A stretch of DNA of 64,000 nt, from the NCBI GenBank assembly GCA_035547515.1, contig DASZUS010000075.1, positions 35,804 to 99,803 of the forward strand. The letters run 5' to 3'. The translations under genes and the position numbers were made by a program. This stretch comes from DASZTV01 sp035547515. Its GTDB lineage: Bacteria; Actinomycetota; Actinomycetes; JAFAQI01. A model generated the notes under the pieces. That model ran no database searches and was not told the origin of the DNA. It was given only the letters and a program-made list of their open reading frames with translations. The stretch's first letter is position 1, and each line of letters opens with the position of its first letter. Below are positions 49,626-57,084 of this stretch, piece after piece.

Positions 49626-50416
49626 TACTCGGGGCGCTCAGGCAGATTGGCGGGAAGCGGCCGCTCGGTGGGCCGAAGGTGTGCGAGCTCCATGCGGGAG
49701 AGCTGCTCGTGCATGCGGCGGAGCTCGCTGAACGCGCGGAAGATGACCTTGATGTCCGCGCCCTGCGGCTTGCCCGCCGTACGGGGGAAGTGCTGCACGC
49801 CGACCTCGACCACCCGGTAACCCGACCGTCCCAGCTTGACCATCAGCTCGGTGTTGACCATCGCGCCGACGCTGTTGAGCTCGAGACCGTCGAAGACCTC
49901 GCGGCGGAAGAGCTTGAACGCGCAGTCGATGTCCCGGACCGGCACGTAGAACAAGGCGCGCACGAGGTAGTTCCACGCCTTCGCGTTGACGCGCCGGAAG
50001 AACGGGTCACGCCGCTTGATCCGGTATCCCGCGACGACGTCGACGCTCTGGATCAGGTCGATGAAGACCCCGAGCTCGTCGAGGTCGAACTGGTTGTCCG
50101 AGTCGGTGAAGAAGACCAGGTCCATCTTCGCCGCGAGAAAGCCGCTCTTCAGCGCCCCGCCGTAGCCCTGGTTGGTCTCGTGCTGAACGAGCTTGATGCG
50201 CGGGTCGGTGGCCGCGAGCCGCTGCACGATCTCCGCCGTACGGTCCGAGGACCCGTCGTCCACGACGATGACCTCGTGGTCCGTGGTGTGCCGCGACGCG
50301 ACATCGGTGGCGCGGCTGACTGCCGCCTCGATGTTGGCTTCCTCGTTGTACGCCGGAAGCACGATCGACAGCTGGGTCAGCGGGGCAGCGTCGCGGCCGG
50401 GCGTGCGTGCTGCCAA
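49625..50416 (-). CDS. GT2 polyprenyl-phosphate glycosyltransferase (DPM1-like)
   Basis: This 263-residue soluble GT-A enzyme has IVLPAYNEEANIEAAV, VVDDGSSDRTAEIV, NQGYGGALKSGF, the metal motif FFTDSDNQFD, and VRDIDCAFKLFRREVFDGL. This is the pattern of dolichol/polyprenyl-phosphate mannose or glucose synthases. It lacks C-terminal membrane helices. The only reasonable start is a TTG at 50416 with GAGGA 4 nt upstream. It begins the GT2-oxidoreductase-methyltransferase operon. The product may be a polyprenyl-phosphate sugar used as donor outside the membrane. Confidence 0.9.
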   Translation of the reverse strand: MAARTPGRDAAPLTQLSIVLPAYNEEANIEAAVSRATDVASRHTTDHEVIVVDDGSSDRTAEIVQRLAATDPRIKLVQHETNQGYGGALKSGFLAAKMDLVFFTDSDNQFDLDELGVFIDLIQSVDVVAGYRIKRRDPFFRRVNAKAWNYLVRALFYVPVRDIDCAFKLFRREVFDGLELNSVGAMVNTELMVKLGRSGYRVVEVGVQHFPRTAGKPQGADIKVIFRAFSELRRMHEQLSRMELAHLRPTERPLPANLPERPE

Positions 50417-50462
50417 CGCGTCCTCGCAGGTATCAACGATCGGAAAGCGGTCGGATCGATCG

Positions 50463-50468
50463 TACGGT
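50463..50468 (+). promoter_or_regulatory. -10 box for the GT4 gene at 50476
   Basis: TACGGT ends 7 nt before the GTG; this fixes the start inside a longer open frame. Confidence 0.5.
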
Positions 50469-50475
50469 GGGCGCC

Positions 50476-51564
50476 GTGGGTGTCGACGCAGCCGCAGCCG
50501 AGTCGCTCCGGGTCGGTCTCGACGTCACTCCGGTGCTCGCCGGCCTGACCGGCGTGGCGCGCTACACCATCGGTCTCGAGCTCGGGCTGCGGGCGCGCGG
50601 GGTCGACGTTCGGGCGTTCGGGATCGGCAACGGGCGCGGGGCCCTCGGCCCAAGCGCTCGGCACGTCAAGATCCCGCTGCGCGTGATGCGGCGCCTTTGG
50701 GCGCTTCACCTGCCCCCGCGCGCCGAGAGCTTCACCGGCCCGATCGACCTGTTGCATTCGGTCGACCTCGACCCGCCGCGATGCCGAGTCCCTGTCGTGT
50801 CGACCATCCACGACCTCGCCGCACTCGAGTTCCCGGAGCTGCATCCCCCGGCAGCGGTTGCGGGTGCCAGCCGGCGCCTGCGCTCGTTGGAGCGGGCAGC
50901 GGCAGTCCTCGCCGACTCCGGAGCTACGGCGAACGCGCTGGTCCGCAACGGGATCGAGCGGTCGCGGGTGACCGTCGTGCCTCTTGCGCCCCACCCGTTG
51001 CCGGAGGCACGTGCGGACGAGGCCGGGGTGCCCGGCCCCTATCTGCTCGCGGTCGGCGAGCTGACACTGCGCAAGGACTACCCGACGTTGTTCCGAGCCT
51101 TCGCGCAGGCCGACCTTCCGGACTTCCGGCTCGTCGTCGTCGGGCCCGACGGGTTCGGCGCCGACGAGGTGCACGCCGCCGCCGCCGCGAGCGGGCTCGG
51201 CGACCGGCTCGTGATGGTGGGCTACGCCTCCGACCGCCGGCTTTCGGCGCTGTACGCCGGCGCCAGCGCTTTGGTCCTGACCACTCGAGAGGAAGGCTTC
51301 GGCCTACCGCTGGTGGAGGCAATGTCGCGCGGTCTCCCGATCGTCGCCAGTGACATCGAGGTGGTCGCCGAGGTGGCAGGGGAGGCAGCGCTGCGCGCGC
51401 CGACCGGCGACGCCGCCGCCTTCGCGGCATGCCTGGAACGCGTGGTCCGCGACCCCGAGGCGAGGGCGGCCGCAAGCACCGCCGGCCGGCAGCGAAGCCT
51501 CACCTACACCTGGGACCGGACCGTGGACAAGACCATCGAGGTCTACCAGCGCGTGGCGGGCTGA
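50476..51564 (+). CDS. GT4 glycosyltransferase
   Basis: This 362-residue GT-B enzyme has VGLDVTPVLAGLTGVARYTIGLE, LLHSVDLDPPR and VSTIHDLAALEFPELHP. The C-terminal domain has LLAVGELTLRKDYPTL, GYASDRRLSALYAGASALVLTTREEGFGLPLVEAMSRGLPIVASD (the EX7E region) and EVAGEAALRAPTGD. It is the last gene clearly belonging to the glycan locus. GTG 50476 follows a TACGGT box by 7 nt and no ribosome site is present. It is divergent from the GT2 operon with 59 bp between. Confidence 0.92.
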   Translation: MGVDAAAAESLRVGLDVTPVLAGLTGVARYTIGLELGLRARGVDVRAFGIGNGRGALGPSARHVKIPLRVMRRLWALHLPPRAESFTGPIDLLHSVDLDPPRCRVPVVSTIHDLAALEFPELHPPAAVAGASRRLRSLERAAAVLADSGATANALVRNGIERSRVTVVPLAPHPLPEARADEAGVPGPYLLAVGELTLRKDYPTLFRAFAQADLPDFRLVVVGPDGFGADEVHAAAAASGLGDRLVMVGYASDRRLSALYAGASALVLTTREEGFGLPLVEAMSRGLPIVASDIEVVAEVAGEAALRAPTGDAAAFAACLERVVRDPEARAAASTAGRQRSLTYTWDRTVDKTIEVYQRVAG

Positions 51565-51605
51565 ATCACCCGTACGCGGGACGCGATTCCCCCGTACGGC
51601 GGGTC

Positions 51606-51806
51606 ATGATCACGGCCGCGATGGACGACACAGACATCGTGGCCGACGCGATCTCGACGGATCAGCGGGTCAGCGTGGCCATGCGGCTGCTCGACGCCCG
51701 CGTGCCTCTGTCGCTGCTGTTCGACCTGCTCTCGCCCGAAGGCCCCGACAGCGAGGCGATCCTCGAGTCCGAGCGACCTCAGCCGCAGCCAACCGCCGCT
51801 TCGTAG
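51606..51806 (+). CDS. Small acidic hypothetical protein
   Basis: I do not recognise this 66-residue protein. It is acidic, with a helix-favouring middle (VAMRLLDARVPLSLLFDLL) and a Gln/Pro-rich tail. No signal peptide, Cys or metal motif is present. ATG 51606 or ATG 51621 could be the start. Codon usage in the central part looks like that of real genes here, and it lies 32 bp before ygfZ in the same direction. The upstream 40 bp hold two copies of CCCGTACG with short G-rich complements, which might form weak hairpins. Confidence 0.55.
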   Translation: MITAAMDDTDIVADAISTDQRVSVAMRLLDARVPLSLLFDLLSPEGPDSEAILESERPQPQPTAAS

Positions 51807-51838
51807 CCGGCTCGCTCGCTCCTACGATGGAGCGCGAA

Positions 51839-52753
51839 ATGCCCACCAGCCGGATCCTCGCGCGCCGCGGCGCGGTAGCCGGCTCGGGTGTCGATGCGCC
51901 GGTTGCCGCGCACTACGGAGACCCGCTTCGCGAGCAGCGGACGCTGTTCGAGGCCGGCGGCGTTGTTGACCGGTCCCATCGGGGTGTGGTGCGAGTCGAT
52001 GGCGCGGATCGGCTGAGCTGGCTGCATTCGCTCACCTCGGCCCACCTCGAGACGCTGCCGCCGCACGAGGTTCGCGAGGCGCTGATCCTCTCCCCGCACG
52101 GCCATGTCGAGCACCATCTCGTGCTGTGGGACGACGGCGAGGCGACCTGGCTGACTGCGGAGCCGGGGACGGCGGAGGCGCTGGCGGCGTACCTGGACTC
52201 GATGCGTTTCATGTTGCGGGTGGAGGTGAGCGACCTGTCGTCGTCGTACGCGGTGATGACCCGGGTCTCGACGGAGGGCGTCCGCGACGAGCTCGTCGCT
52301 CGCGACGACGTGGAGCGCTGGGTCGAGGAAGCCGGCCTCCCGTTGGTCGGGCACGGCGCCTGGGAAGCGCGCCGCGTCGCTAACCACGTCCCACGGCTCG
52401 GCTTCGAGACCGATCACCGCACGATCCCGCACGAGGTCGGCTGGATCGGTGTCGCGGTTCACCTCAACAAGGGGTGCTATCGAGGGCAGGAGACGGTCGC
52501 GCGGGTGCAGAACCTGGGGCGCCCGCCGCGCCGGCTGGTCTTCGGCTACCTCGACGGCACGAGCGACGAGCTCCCCGGCCCTCACGCCGAGGTCGAGCTC
52601 GACGGTCGCCCGGTGGGCTACCTCGGAACCGCGGTGCAGCATTGCGAGCTGGGACCGGTTGCCCTCGCGGTGATCAAGCGCAATGTCGCCGACGACGCCC
52701 CGCTGACTGTGGCGGGAATGGCGATGCGCGCCGAACGGGTGGTCGACGCGTAG
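51839..52753 (+). CDS. ygfZ: Folate-binding protein YgfZ/GcvT-like
   Basis: This 304-residue protein has the GcvT-like fold and the diagnostic YgfZ motif KGCYRGQE (K-G-C-Y-x-G-Q-E). It binds tetrahydrofolate and helps repair or assemble Fe-S clusters in enzymes such as MiaB. The DRLSWLHSLTSAHLETL segment matches the N-terminal domain. ATG 51839 has GGAG 6 nt upstream; ATG 51827 is a possible alternative and overlaps a TACGAT -10-like box. It is a housekeeping gene that marks the right edge of the glycan locus. Confidence 0.92.
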   Translation: MPTSRILARRGAVAGSGVDAPVAAHYGDPLREQRTLFEAGGVVDRSHRGVVRVDGADRLSWLHSLTSAHLETLPPHEVREALILSPHGHVEHHLVLWDDGEATWLTAEPGTAEALAAYLDSMRFMLRVEVSDLSSSYAVMTRVSTEGVRDELVARDDVERWVEEAGLPLVGHGAWEARRVANHVPRLGFETDHRTIPHEVGWIGVAVHLNKGCYRGQETVARVQNLGRPPRRLVFGYLDGTSDELPGPHAEVELDGRPVGYLGTAVQHCELGPVALAVIKRNVADDAPLTVAGMAMRAERVVDA

Positions 52754-52760
52754 GCCTGCC

Positions 52761-54932
52761 TTACAGGCCGAACAGACCGATCTTCTTCTTCGCCTTCTTC
52801 GGGTCGGGCTGGATCGGCCGCGGGGCGCGCGGCGTCACCGGCGCCAACGCGGGACGGTCGTCGTCCTCGACGCCAAGTGACGACAGCTCGCGCAGCAGTG
52901 CCGCGGTGTCGGCAGCCTCTCCGACCTCTGCGGCTGGAAGCGGATCCGGGTCCGGGTCCGGTTCGGGATCGGGATCCGGCTCGTGCGCCGGCACCGGCTC
53001 CGCGGTGAGGCTCGCGGTGTGGTTCAGCTCGGCGAGCATCGCCGACGCTTCGGCGGCCTGGTCGGCCTGCAGCGCCGCGAGAGCGAAGTCCTGGTCCTCG
53101 AGGGCGGTCCGGTTGGCAGCCGCTTGCGCCTGCGCCTCTTGCTCGTCGGCAAGGCGCTGTGCCTCCTCGGCCAGCCGGCGAGCCTCGTCGGCCGCGGCGG
53201 CCTGTGCTTGCGCCGCGATCAGCGCAGCTTCCGCCTCGGCTCGCGCGGCGGCTTCCCGGCTCTCGGCCTCAGCGCGTTCGGCGGCTTCTGCGGCTTCTCG
53301 GGCTGCCTGTTCGGCGGCTTCGCGTTCGGCGGCTTCCGCGGCTTCTCGGGCTGCCTGTTCGGCGGCTTCCCGTTCGGCGGCTTCTGCGGCTTCGCGGGCT
53401 GCCTGTTCGGCGGCTTCGCGTTCGGCAGCTTCTGCGGCTTCTCGGGCTGCCTGCTCGGCCGCCTCGCGCGCCGCTTGTTCGGCGGCTTCCCGTTCGGCGG
53501 CTTCTGCCGCTTCCCGTTCGGCGAGCTGGCGGGCAGCCTCCTCTGCAGCGGCTTGCTCCGCAGCCAGCCGTGCGGCTTCCGCGGCCGCCCTGGCGAACTC
53601 TTCCGCGGCCCGCCGGGCTGCCTCCTCCGCAAGCAGGCGCTCGGCTTCCTCGGCCTCACGCGCGGCTACCCGCGCGCGCTCGGCTTCCAGGTCGACCAGC
53701 TTCGGGGGGCTGTCCAGGACGTCGGTTCGCGCGTTGGCATCGCGGTCCGGGCGCAGCGACTCGGCGGCGAGCTGTGCGGTCACCAGCTCGGCGGCCGCAG
53801 CAGCACGCAGCCGCCGGCTGCGCTCGAGCTCTTCCTCGGGGTCGACCGGCGCCAGGTTGCGGGACCTAGGGCGCCTGGCGATCTCGATCAGCGACATGGT
53901 GTAGCCGTCCTCAGGCGCGGGACCCAGGACGTCGGCGAGGGCGCCGGAGACCCGACCCATCGAGGCGGCGAACGACTCGCCGTTGCGGCGCACCGGGACG
54001 GTGAGGTGGGAGGCGCCGTTGAGCTGCGCCGCCATGACGTCGAGCTGCAGCGGGTTGGTGGTCGTGGTGGTCGCGCCGTGGCTAGCCACGTCGCTGGCCA
54101 GCCGGGCGAGCCTCGTCAGCGCGTCGTCGCTGCTTGCGGGCCTCCCCGACGACCCGTTGCCGCGACCGCTCAGTGCCCCGGCGAGCGCGCTCGCGCCGTA
54201 CACGTCGGCGGCGCTGTGGTCGACGTCGTCGGTGATGTCAACGAGGCCGGCGTCGACGAGGGTCACGAGGATCCGGCCCGCCTCGAACAGCGTGTAGCCG
54301 CAGTCGTTCGCCAGCTCAGCGACGCTGCGGACCCCGTCGATCTTGCACAGCATCGACCAGGCGTCGCTGTCCAGCGTCGTCTCCGGCGCACCGTCGCCGC
54401 GAGCTGACAGGACCGGGATGGCATCTGGGGAGTCGACGACCGAGGAGATCGCCTCCCACTCGTAGCCGCGCTCGCGCAGCGTCTCCAGCAGCTCGACGAC
54501 TGGGTGCGGCGGGCGGATGTCCTCGCGCATCTTGGCGTTGGCGCGGAACTTCCAGCGGCCGTCGGTCCACTGCAGGAGGTCCCACAGCGCCTCGTGGAGC
54601 TGCTCGGTCACGAACTCGCGGATGACGTCCTCGTCGACGTAGCCGAGGTGGACCAGCAGCTCGCCGAGGTTCCACGCCGACAGGTCGGTTCGCTGGGCTT
54701 CGAGCGCTTCGGAGAGCGCTTCGGGGGCGAGCACGCCCGAGGAGACCAGCTTCGCGCCGAGGTCGGCTCGCTGATCGAAAGCGCTGATGCCGCAGACCAG
54801 CCCGTCACGCAGGTAGATCTGCGCTTCAGCGCCGTCCGCCCGGATCAGGACAAGGCTTCCGGTCGAGGCGGAGGCGGCGAGATCGAGCAGGACGGCGGCG
54901 AGGGCGGTGGTATTGAGGTCGCCCTTGAGCAT
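52761..54932 (-). CDS. DUF4388 protein with long repetitive coiled coil
   Basis: This 723-residue protein has an N-terminal DUF4388-like domain (about 1-110; LKGDLNTTALAAVLLDLAASASTGSLVL, YLRDGLVCGI) followed by winged-helix-like segments to about 235. Such domains occur with two-component and gliding or type IV pilus functions. Residues about 410-610 are an Ala/Glu/Arg coiled coil with near-perfect 16-residue repeats. Then come a Pro-Asp-Glu stretch (EPDPDPEPDPDPDPLP) and a basic tail ending KKAKKKIGLFGL. GGAGG lies 7 nt before the ATG. No signal peptide or membrane helix is seen. A scaffold or polar-complex role is possible. Confidence 0.82.
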   Translation of the reverse strand: MLKGDLNTTALAAVLLDLAASASTGSLVLIRADGAEAQIYLRDGLVCGISAFDQRADLGAKLVSSGVLAPEALSEALEAQRTDLSAWNLGELLVHLGYVDEDVIREFVTEQLHEALWDLLQWTDGRWKFRANAKMREDIRPPHPVVELLETLRERGYEWEAISSVVDSPDAIPVLSARGDGAPETTLDSDAWSMLCKIDGVRSVAELANDCGYTLFEAGRILVTLVDAGLVDITDDVDHSAADVYGASALAGALSGRGNGSSGRPASSDDALTRLARLASDVASHGATTTTTNPLQLDVMAAQLNGASHLTVPVRRNGESFAASMGRVSGALADVLGPAPEDGYTMSLIEIARRPRSRNLAPVDPEEELERSRRLRAAAAAELVTAQLAAESLRPDRDANARTDVLDSPPKLVDLEAERARVAAREAEEAERLLAEEAARRAAEEFARAAAEAARLAAEQAAAEEAARQLAEREAAEAAEREAAEQAAREAAEQAAREAAEAAEREAAEQAAREAAEAAEREAAEQAAREAAEAAEREAAEQAAREAAEAAERAEAESREAAARAEAEAALIAAQAQAAAADEARRLAEEAQRLADEQEAQAQAAANRTALEDQDFALAALQADQAAEASAMLAELNHTASLTAEPVPAHEPDPDPEPDPDPDPLPAAEVGEAADTAALLRELSSLGVEDDDRPALAPVTPRAPRPIQPDPKKAKKKIGLFGL
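53286..53477. repeat. 48-bp tandem repeats inside the DUF4388 gene
   Basis: Four near-identical 48-bp units (53286-53333, 53334-53381, 53382-53429, 53430-53477) encode on the minus strand the 16-residue unit AEREAAEQAAREAAEA. The fourth is followed by a diverged partial copy. Such units can vary in number between strains by slippage or recombination. Confidence 0.85.
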
Positions 54933-54980
54933 CGACGACCTCCTTCACCTGTTCAGCGGCAACCGTCCCACCCTTCATAC

Positions 54981-55008
54981 CCATCGGCAGCCGAAAACCG
55001 ATTGTTGA
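54981..55008 (-). promoter_or_regulatory. Candidate WhiG/FliA-type promoter for the DUF4388 gene
   Basis: On the minus strand TCAA (55008-55005) is followed after 16 nt by GCCGATGG (54988-54981). The WhiG consensus known from Streptomyces is TAAA, 15-16 nt, GCCGATAA. The leader to the ATG at 54932 would be about 42 nt. The divergent gene encodes RsiG, the known anti-sigma factor for WhiG, which makes the match more interesting. It is still only a pattern match. Confidence 0.35.
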
Positions 55009-55145
55009 GCCATACGGACCAATTTCACGCTCATGCGGGTTAATGGACGTGCCGAAGAGTGACAACATGGCCGTATTCGTCCTTGTGACGAACCCTGAAT
55101 CCGGCTGCTGCGCTGCACGCCTGCGGAGCAGGGCATGAGAGGCAT

Positions 55146-55691
55146 GTGGTGAGCTACCCAGCAGCGGGCCGGCGGCTCGATCGGGTGCTCGCGCCCGACT
55201 ATCTCGACGGGCTGGCCGATCGCCCCGTCGAGGAGATCCGGGCGATGCGCGCCGAGAGCGAGCAGGAAGAGACCGACCTGTCCTACCTGCGGCGACTGCT
55301 GCAGGGCCGGCTCGACATCCTGCGCGCCGAGCAGGCGCGCCGGCGCGGCGAAGGTCCCGAAGGTTCGCTGGTCGACTCGCTGCCGGAGATCCTGGCGGAC
55401 GAGCGCACCGCACCGCACGGCCTGGGCCGCCACGCCTCCGTCGAGCCGTTGGAGCTGGACCCGCAGTACCGCTACGTCGAGTCGCTGGTCTCCGACAGCG
55501 AGCTGTCGGACCCGTCGCGCCACGACGACGAGACGCTGGCGCGGCTGGTCGACGTCCTCGATGCCGAAGAGCGCGAGGTCTCGCGCAAGCGCAGAGCGGT
55601 GCAAGCGGTGATGGATGCGTGCACCGCGGAGCTCGGCAGGCGCTATCGCGACGGCGGCGCCGACGTCGCGGATCTGCTGCCGCACGGCTGA
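55146..55691 (+). CDS. rsiG: RsiG-type c-di-GMP-dependent anti-sigma factor
   Basis: This 181-residue protein has two long helices that each carry the c-di-GMP signature E(x)3S(x)2R(x)3Q(x)3D: Glu42/Ser46/Arg49/Gln53/Asp57 and Glu142/Ser146/Arg149/Gln153/Asp157. In Streptomyces, RsiG uses exactly these paired motifs to bind c-di-GMP and then hold sigma factor WhiG inactive. Both motifs are complete, so the protein should act as a monomer like Streptomyces RsiG. No whiG gene is in the window. Start GTG 55146 has GAGAGG upstream; GTG 55149 is equivalent. It is divergent from the DUF4388 gene with 213 bp between them. Confidence 0.9.
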   Translation: MVSYPAAGRRLDRVLAPDYLDGLADRPVEEIRAMRAESEQEETDLSYLRRLLQGRLDILRAEQARRRGEGPEGSLVDSLPEILADERTAPHGLGRHASVEPLELDPQYRYVESLVSDSELSDPSRHDDETLARLVDVLDAEEREVSRKRRAVQAVMDACTAELGRRYRDGGADVADLLPHG

Positions 55692-55726
55692 GCCACCTCG
55701 TTGCCAGCCGCGTGCGGCGGAGCGCT

Positions 55727-55765
55727 TGCTAGGCGCTTGCAACAGTTAGCACTTCCGGTTAGGGT
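55727..55765 (+). promoter_or_regulatory. Promoter with flanking inverted repeat, leaderless XRE gene
   Basis: TTGCAA (55737-55742), a 17-nt spacer and TAGGGT (55760-55765) form the best -35/-10 pair I see in the window. The box ends 6 nt before the GTG at 55772, so the message is leaderless. TGCTA (55727-55731) and TAGCA (55747-55751) are inverted around the -35 and could be an operator, perhaps for the encoded regulator itself. Confidence 0.6.
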
Positions 55766-55771
55766 GGGTTT

Positions 55772-56248
55772 GTGGCCAAGTTGGACGTCCGCAACCTCGG
55801 GGACTACATCCGCGAGCAGCGGTCCGCAGCGCAGATCTCGCTGCGGCAGCTGGCCAGCCTGGCTGGGGTCTCCAACCCCTACCTCAGCCAGATCGAGCGC
55901 GGCCTGCGCAAGCCGAGCGCGGAGATCCTGCAGCAGATCGCGAAAGCGCTGCGCATCTCCGCCGAGGCGCTCTACGTGCAGGCCGGCATCCTCGAGGAGC
56001 GGTACGGCGACAGCGATGTCCCCGCAGCAATCCTCGGCGATGCGCACCTCGCCGAACGGCAGAAGCAGGTGCTGCTCGAGCTTTACGAGGCCTACCGGCG
56101 TGAAAGCGACGCCCGCAACGGGAACACAAGCCCGGTGACGCCCAAGGAAGGCAGCGAGGCGGCTTCGGCCGCGCCGTCCCGGACGAGGACGGCTCGGCGT
56201 GCGAAGCCGGTCTCGACTGATGACGGGGCCAGCGATACCTCGCCCTAG
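55772..56248 (+). CDS. XRE-family transcriptional regulator (Rv0474-like)
   Basis: This 158-residue protein has an N-terminal helix-turn-helix of the Cro/C1 type (about 8-65): YIREQRSAAQISLRQLASLAGVSNPYLSQIERG, then KPSAEILQQIAKALRISAEAL. A middle helical part (ERQKQVLLELYEAYR) and an unstructured Lys/Arg/Ser tail follow. In mycobacteria a regulator of this kind (Rv0474) lies directly upstream of hbhA, and the same order is seen here. The promoter at 55737-55765 has a flanking inverted repeat, suggesting autoregulation. Confidence 0.92.
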   Translation: MAKLDVRNLGDYIREQRSAAQISLRQLASLAGVSNPYLSQIERGLRKPSAEILQQIAKALRISAEALYVQAGILEERYGDSDVPAAILGDAHLAERQKQVLLELYEAYRRESDARNGNTSPVTPKEGSEAASAAPSRTRTARRAKPVSTDDGASDTSP

Positions 56249-56347
56249 CTGCCGTCCCCGCTGACCTGCTCCACCCACCACAGACCACGAACGTCTGAGT
56301 GTCGCCGCACGGCGGCACCCACTCGGTACCTGGAGGTTCGAAAAGCC

Positions 56348-56986
56348 ATGCCATCTGTCCCCACCATCGACACCAAGCCGCTCTACGCGATTGCCGGCGC
56401 CGGCGAGTACGCCGTCGAGACCCTGCGCGCTGGGGCGACCGTCCTGCAGACCCGCGTCCTGGACCTGCCGTCGCGCGCCCAGACCCGCCGCGCCGAGGTC
56501 ACCAAGCAGGCACGGGCGCTGCCGAGCGAGCTCCGCAAGCAGGTCGAGGAGATCCCGACCACTCTGCGCAAGCAGCAGGAGACCCTGCGCAAGCAGCAGG
56601 AGGTCCTGCGCAAGCAGGCGCAGACGCTGCCGGCGGACCTGCGCAAGCAGGCGCAGTCGCTGCCGACCGAACTGCGCAAGCAGGTCGAGGAGCTCACCAC
56701 CACGGTTCGCAAGCAGGCTGACGAGCTCGGCGCCCGCGTCGCCTCGACGTACGCCGAGTTCGCCGACCGCGGCGAGAAGGTCGTCGCGGGTCTGCGCGGC
56801 GACGCGGTGAAGACCCCGGCGAAGCCGGCCGCGAAGAAGCCGAGCACCAAGCCGGCGACCCGCAAGCCCGCGGCCAAGGCTCCGGTGGCCGGCGCCACGG
56901 CGACCACGCCGACGACCCCCGCGGCGCCGGTCAAGCCGGCGTTCTCGGCCTCGGCGATCGACACCGACGCGGCGCCCGGCCAGTAG
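56348..56986 (+). CDS. HbhA-like helical protein with Lys/Ala/Pro tail
   Basis: This 212-residue protein begins with a hydrophobic-containing helix (YAIAGAGEYAVETLRAG), as in heparin-binding hemagglutinin. It continues as a long helix with repeated LRKQ units (about residues 58-120). The end is a basic AKPAAKKPSTKPATRKPAAK tail and a Thr/Pro/Ala stretch. Mycobacterial HbhA binds heparan sulfate through a similar tail and is also linked to lipid inclusions. Outside pathogens the role is unknown. GGAGG lies 11 nt before the ATG, so this gene has a normal leader. A strong terminator follows at 57002-57040. Confidence 0.8.
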   Translation: MPSVPTIDTKPLYAIAGAGEYAVETLRAGATVLQTRVLDLPSRAQTRRAEVTKQARALPSELRKQVEEIPTTLRKQQETLRKQQEVLRKQAQTLPADLRKQAQSLPTELRKQVEELTTTVRKQADELGARVASTYAEFADRGEKVVAGLRGDAVKTPAKPAAKKPSTKPATRKPAAKAPVAGATATTPTTPAAPVKPAFSASAIDTDAAPGQ

Positions 56987-57001
56987 CCGTAGCCCAGTCA
57001 C

Positions 57002-57040
57002 AAGCGGTCCCCGGCGGGTATGAGCCGCCGGGGACCGTTT
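57002..57040 (+). terminator. Rho-independent-like terminator after the HbhA-like gene
   Basis: A perfect 13-bp stem (CGGTCCCCGGCGG at 57005-57017 and its complement at 57025-57037) with a 7-nt loop is flanked by AAG and GTTT, which extend the pairing. Only a short T run follows, as usual in high-GC actinobacteria. Confidence 0.8.
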
Positions 57041-57084
57041 GCGTCTCTTCAGGTTTCCTTGCCCTGCCGGAGGACCATGGAGCG

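Noticed and set aside
51565..51605. Repeated CCCGTACG with G-rich partners as a terminator after the GT4 gene
   Set aside because: Stems are only 4-5 bp and no T run follows; too weak to call.
53159..53904. Gly/Phe- and Cys-rich repeat protein on the plus strand (FGGF/CLFGG repeats)
   Set aside because: It is only the antisense reading of the Ala/Glu/Arg coiled-coil repeats in the DUF4388 gene, which has a good start, ribosome site and domain on the minus strand.
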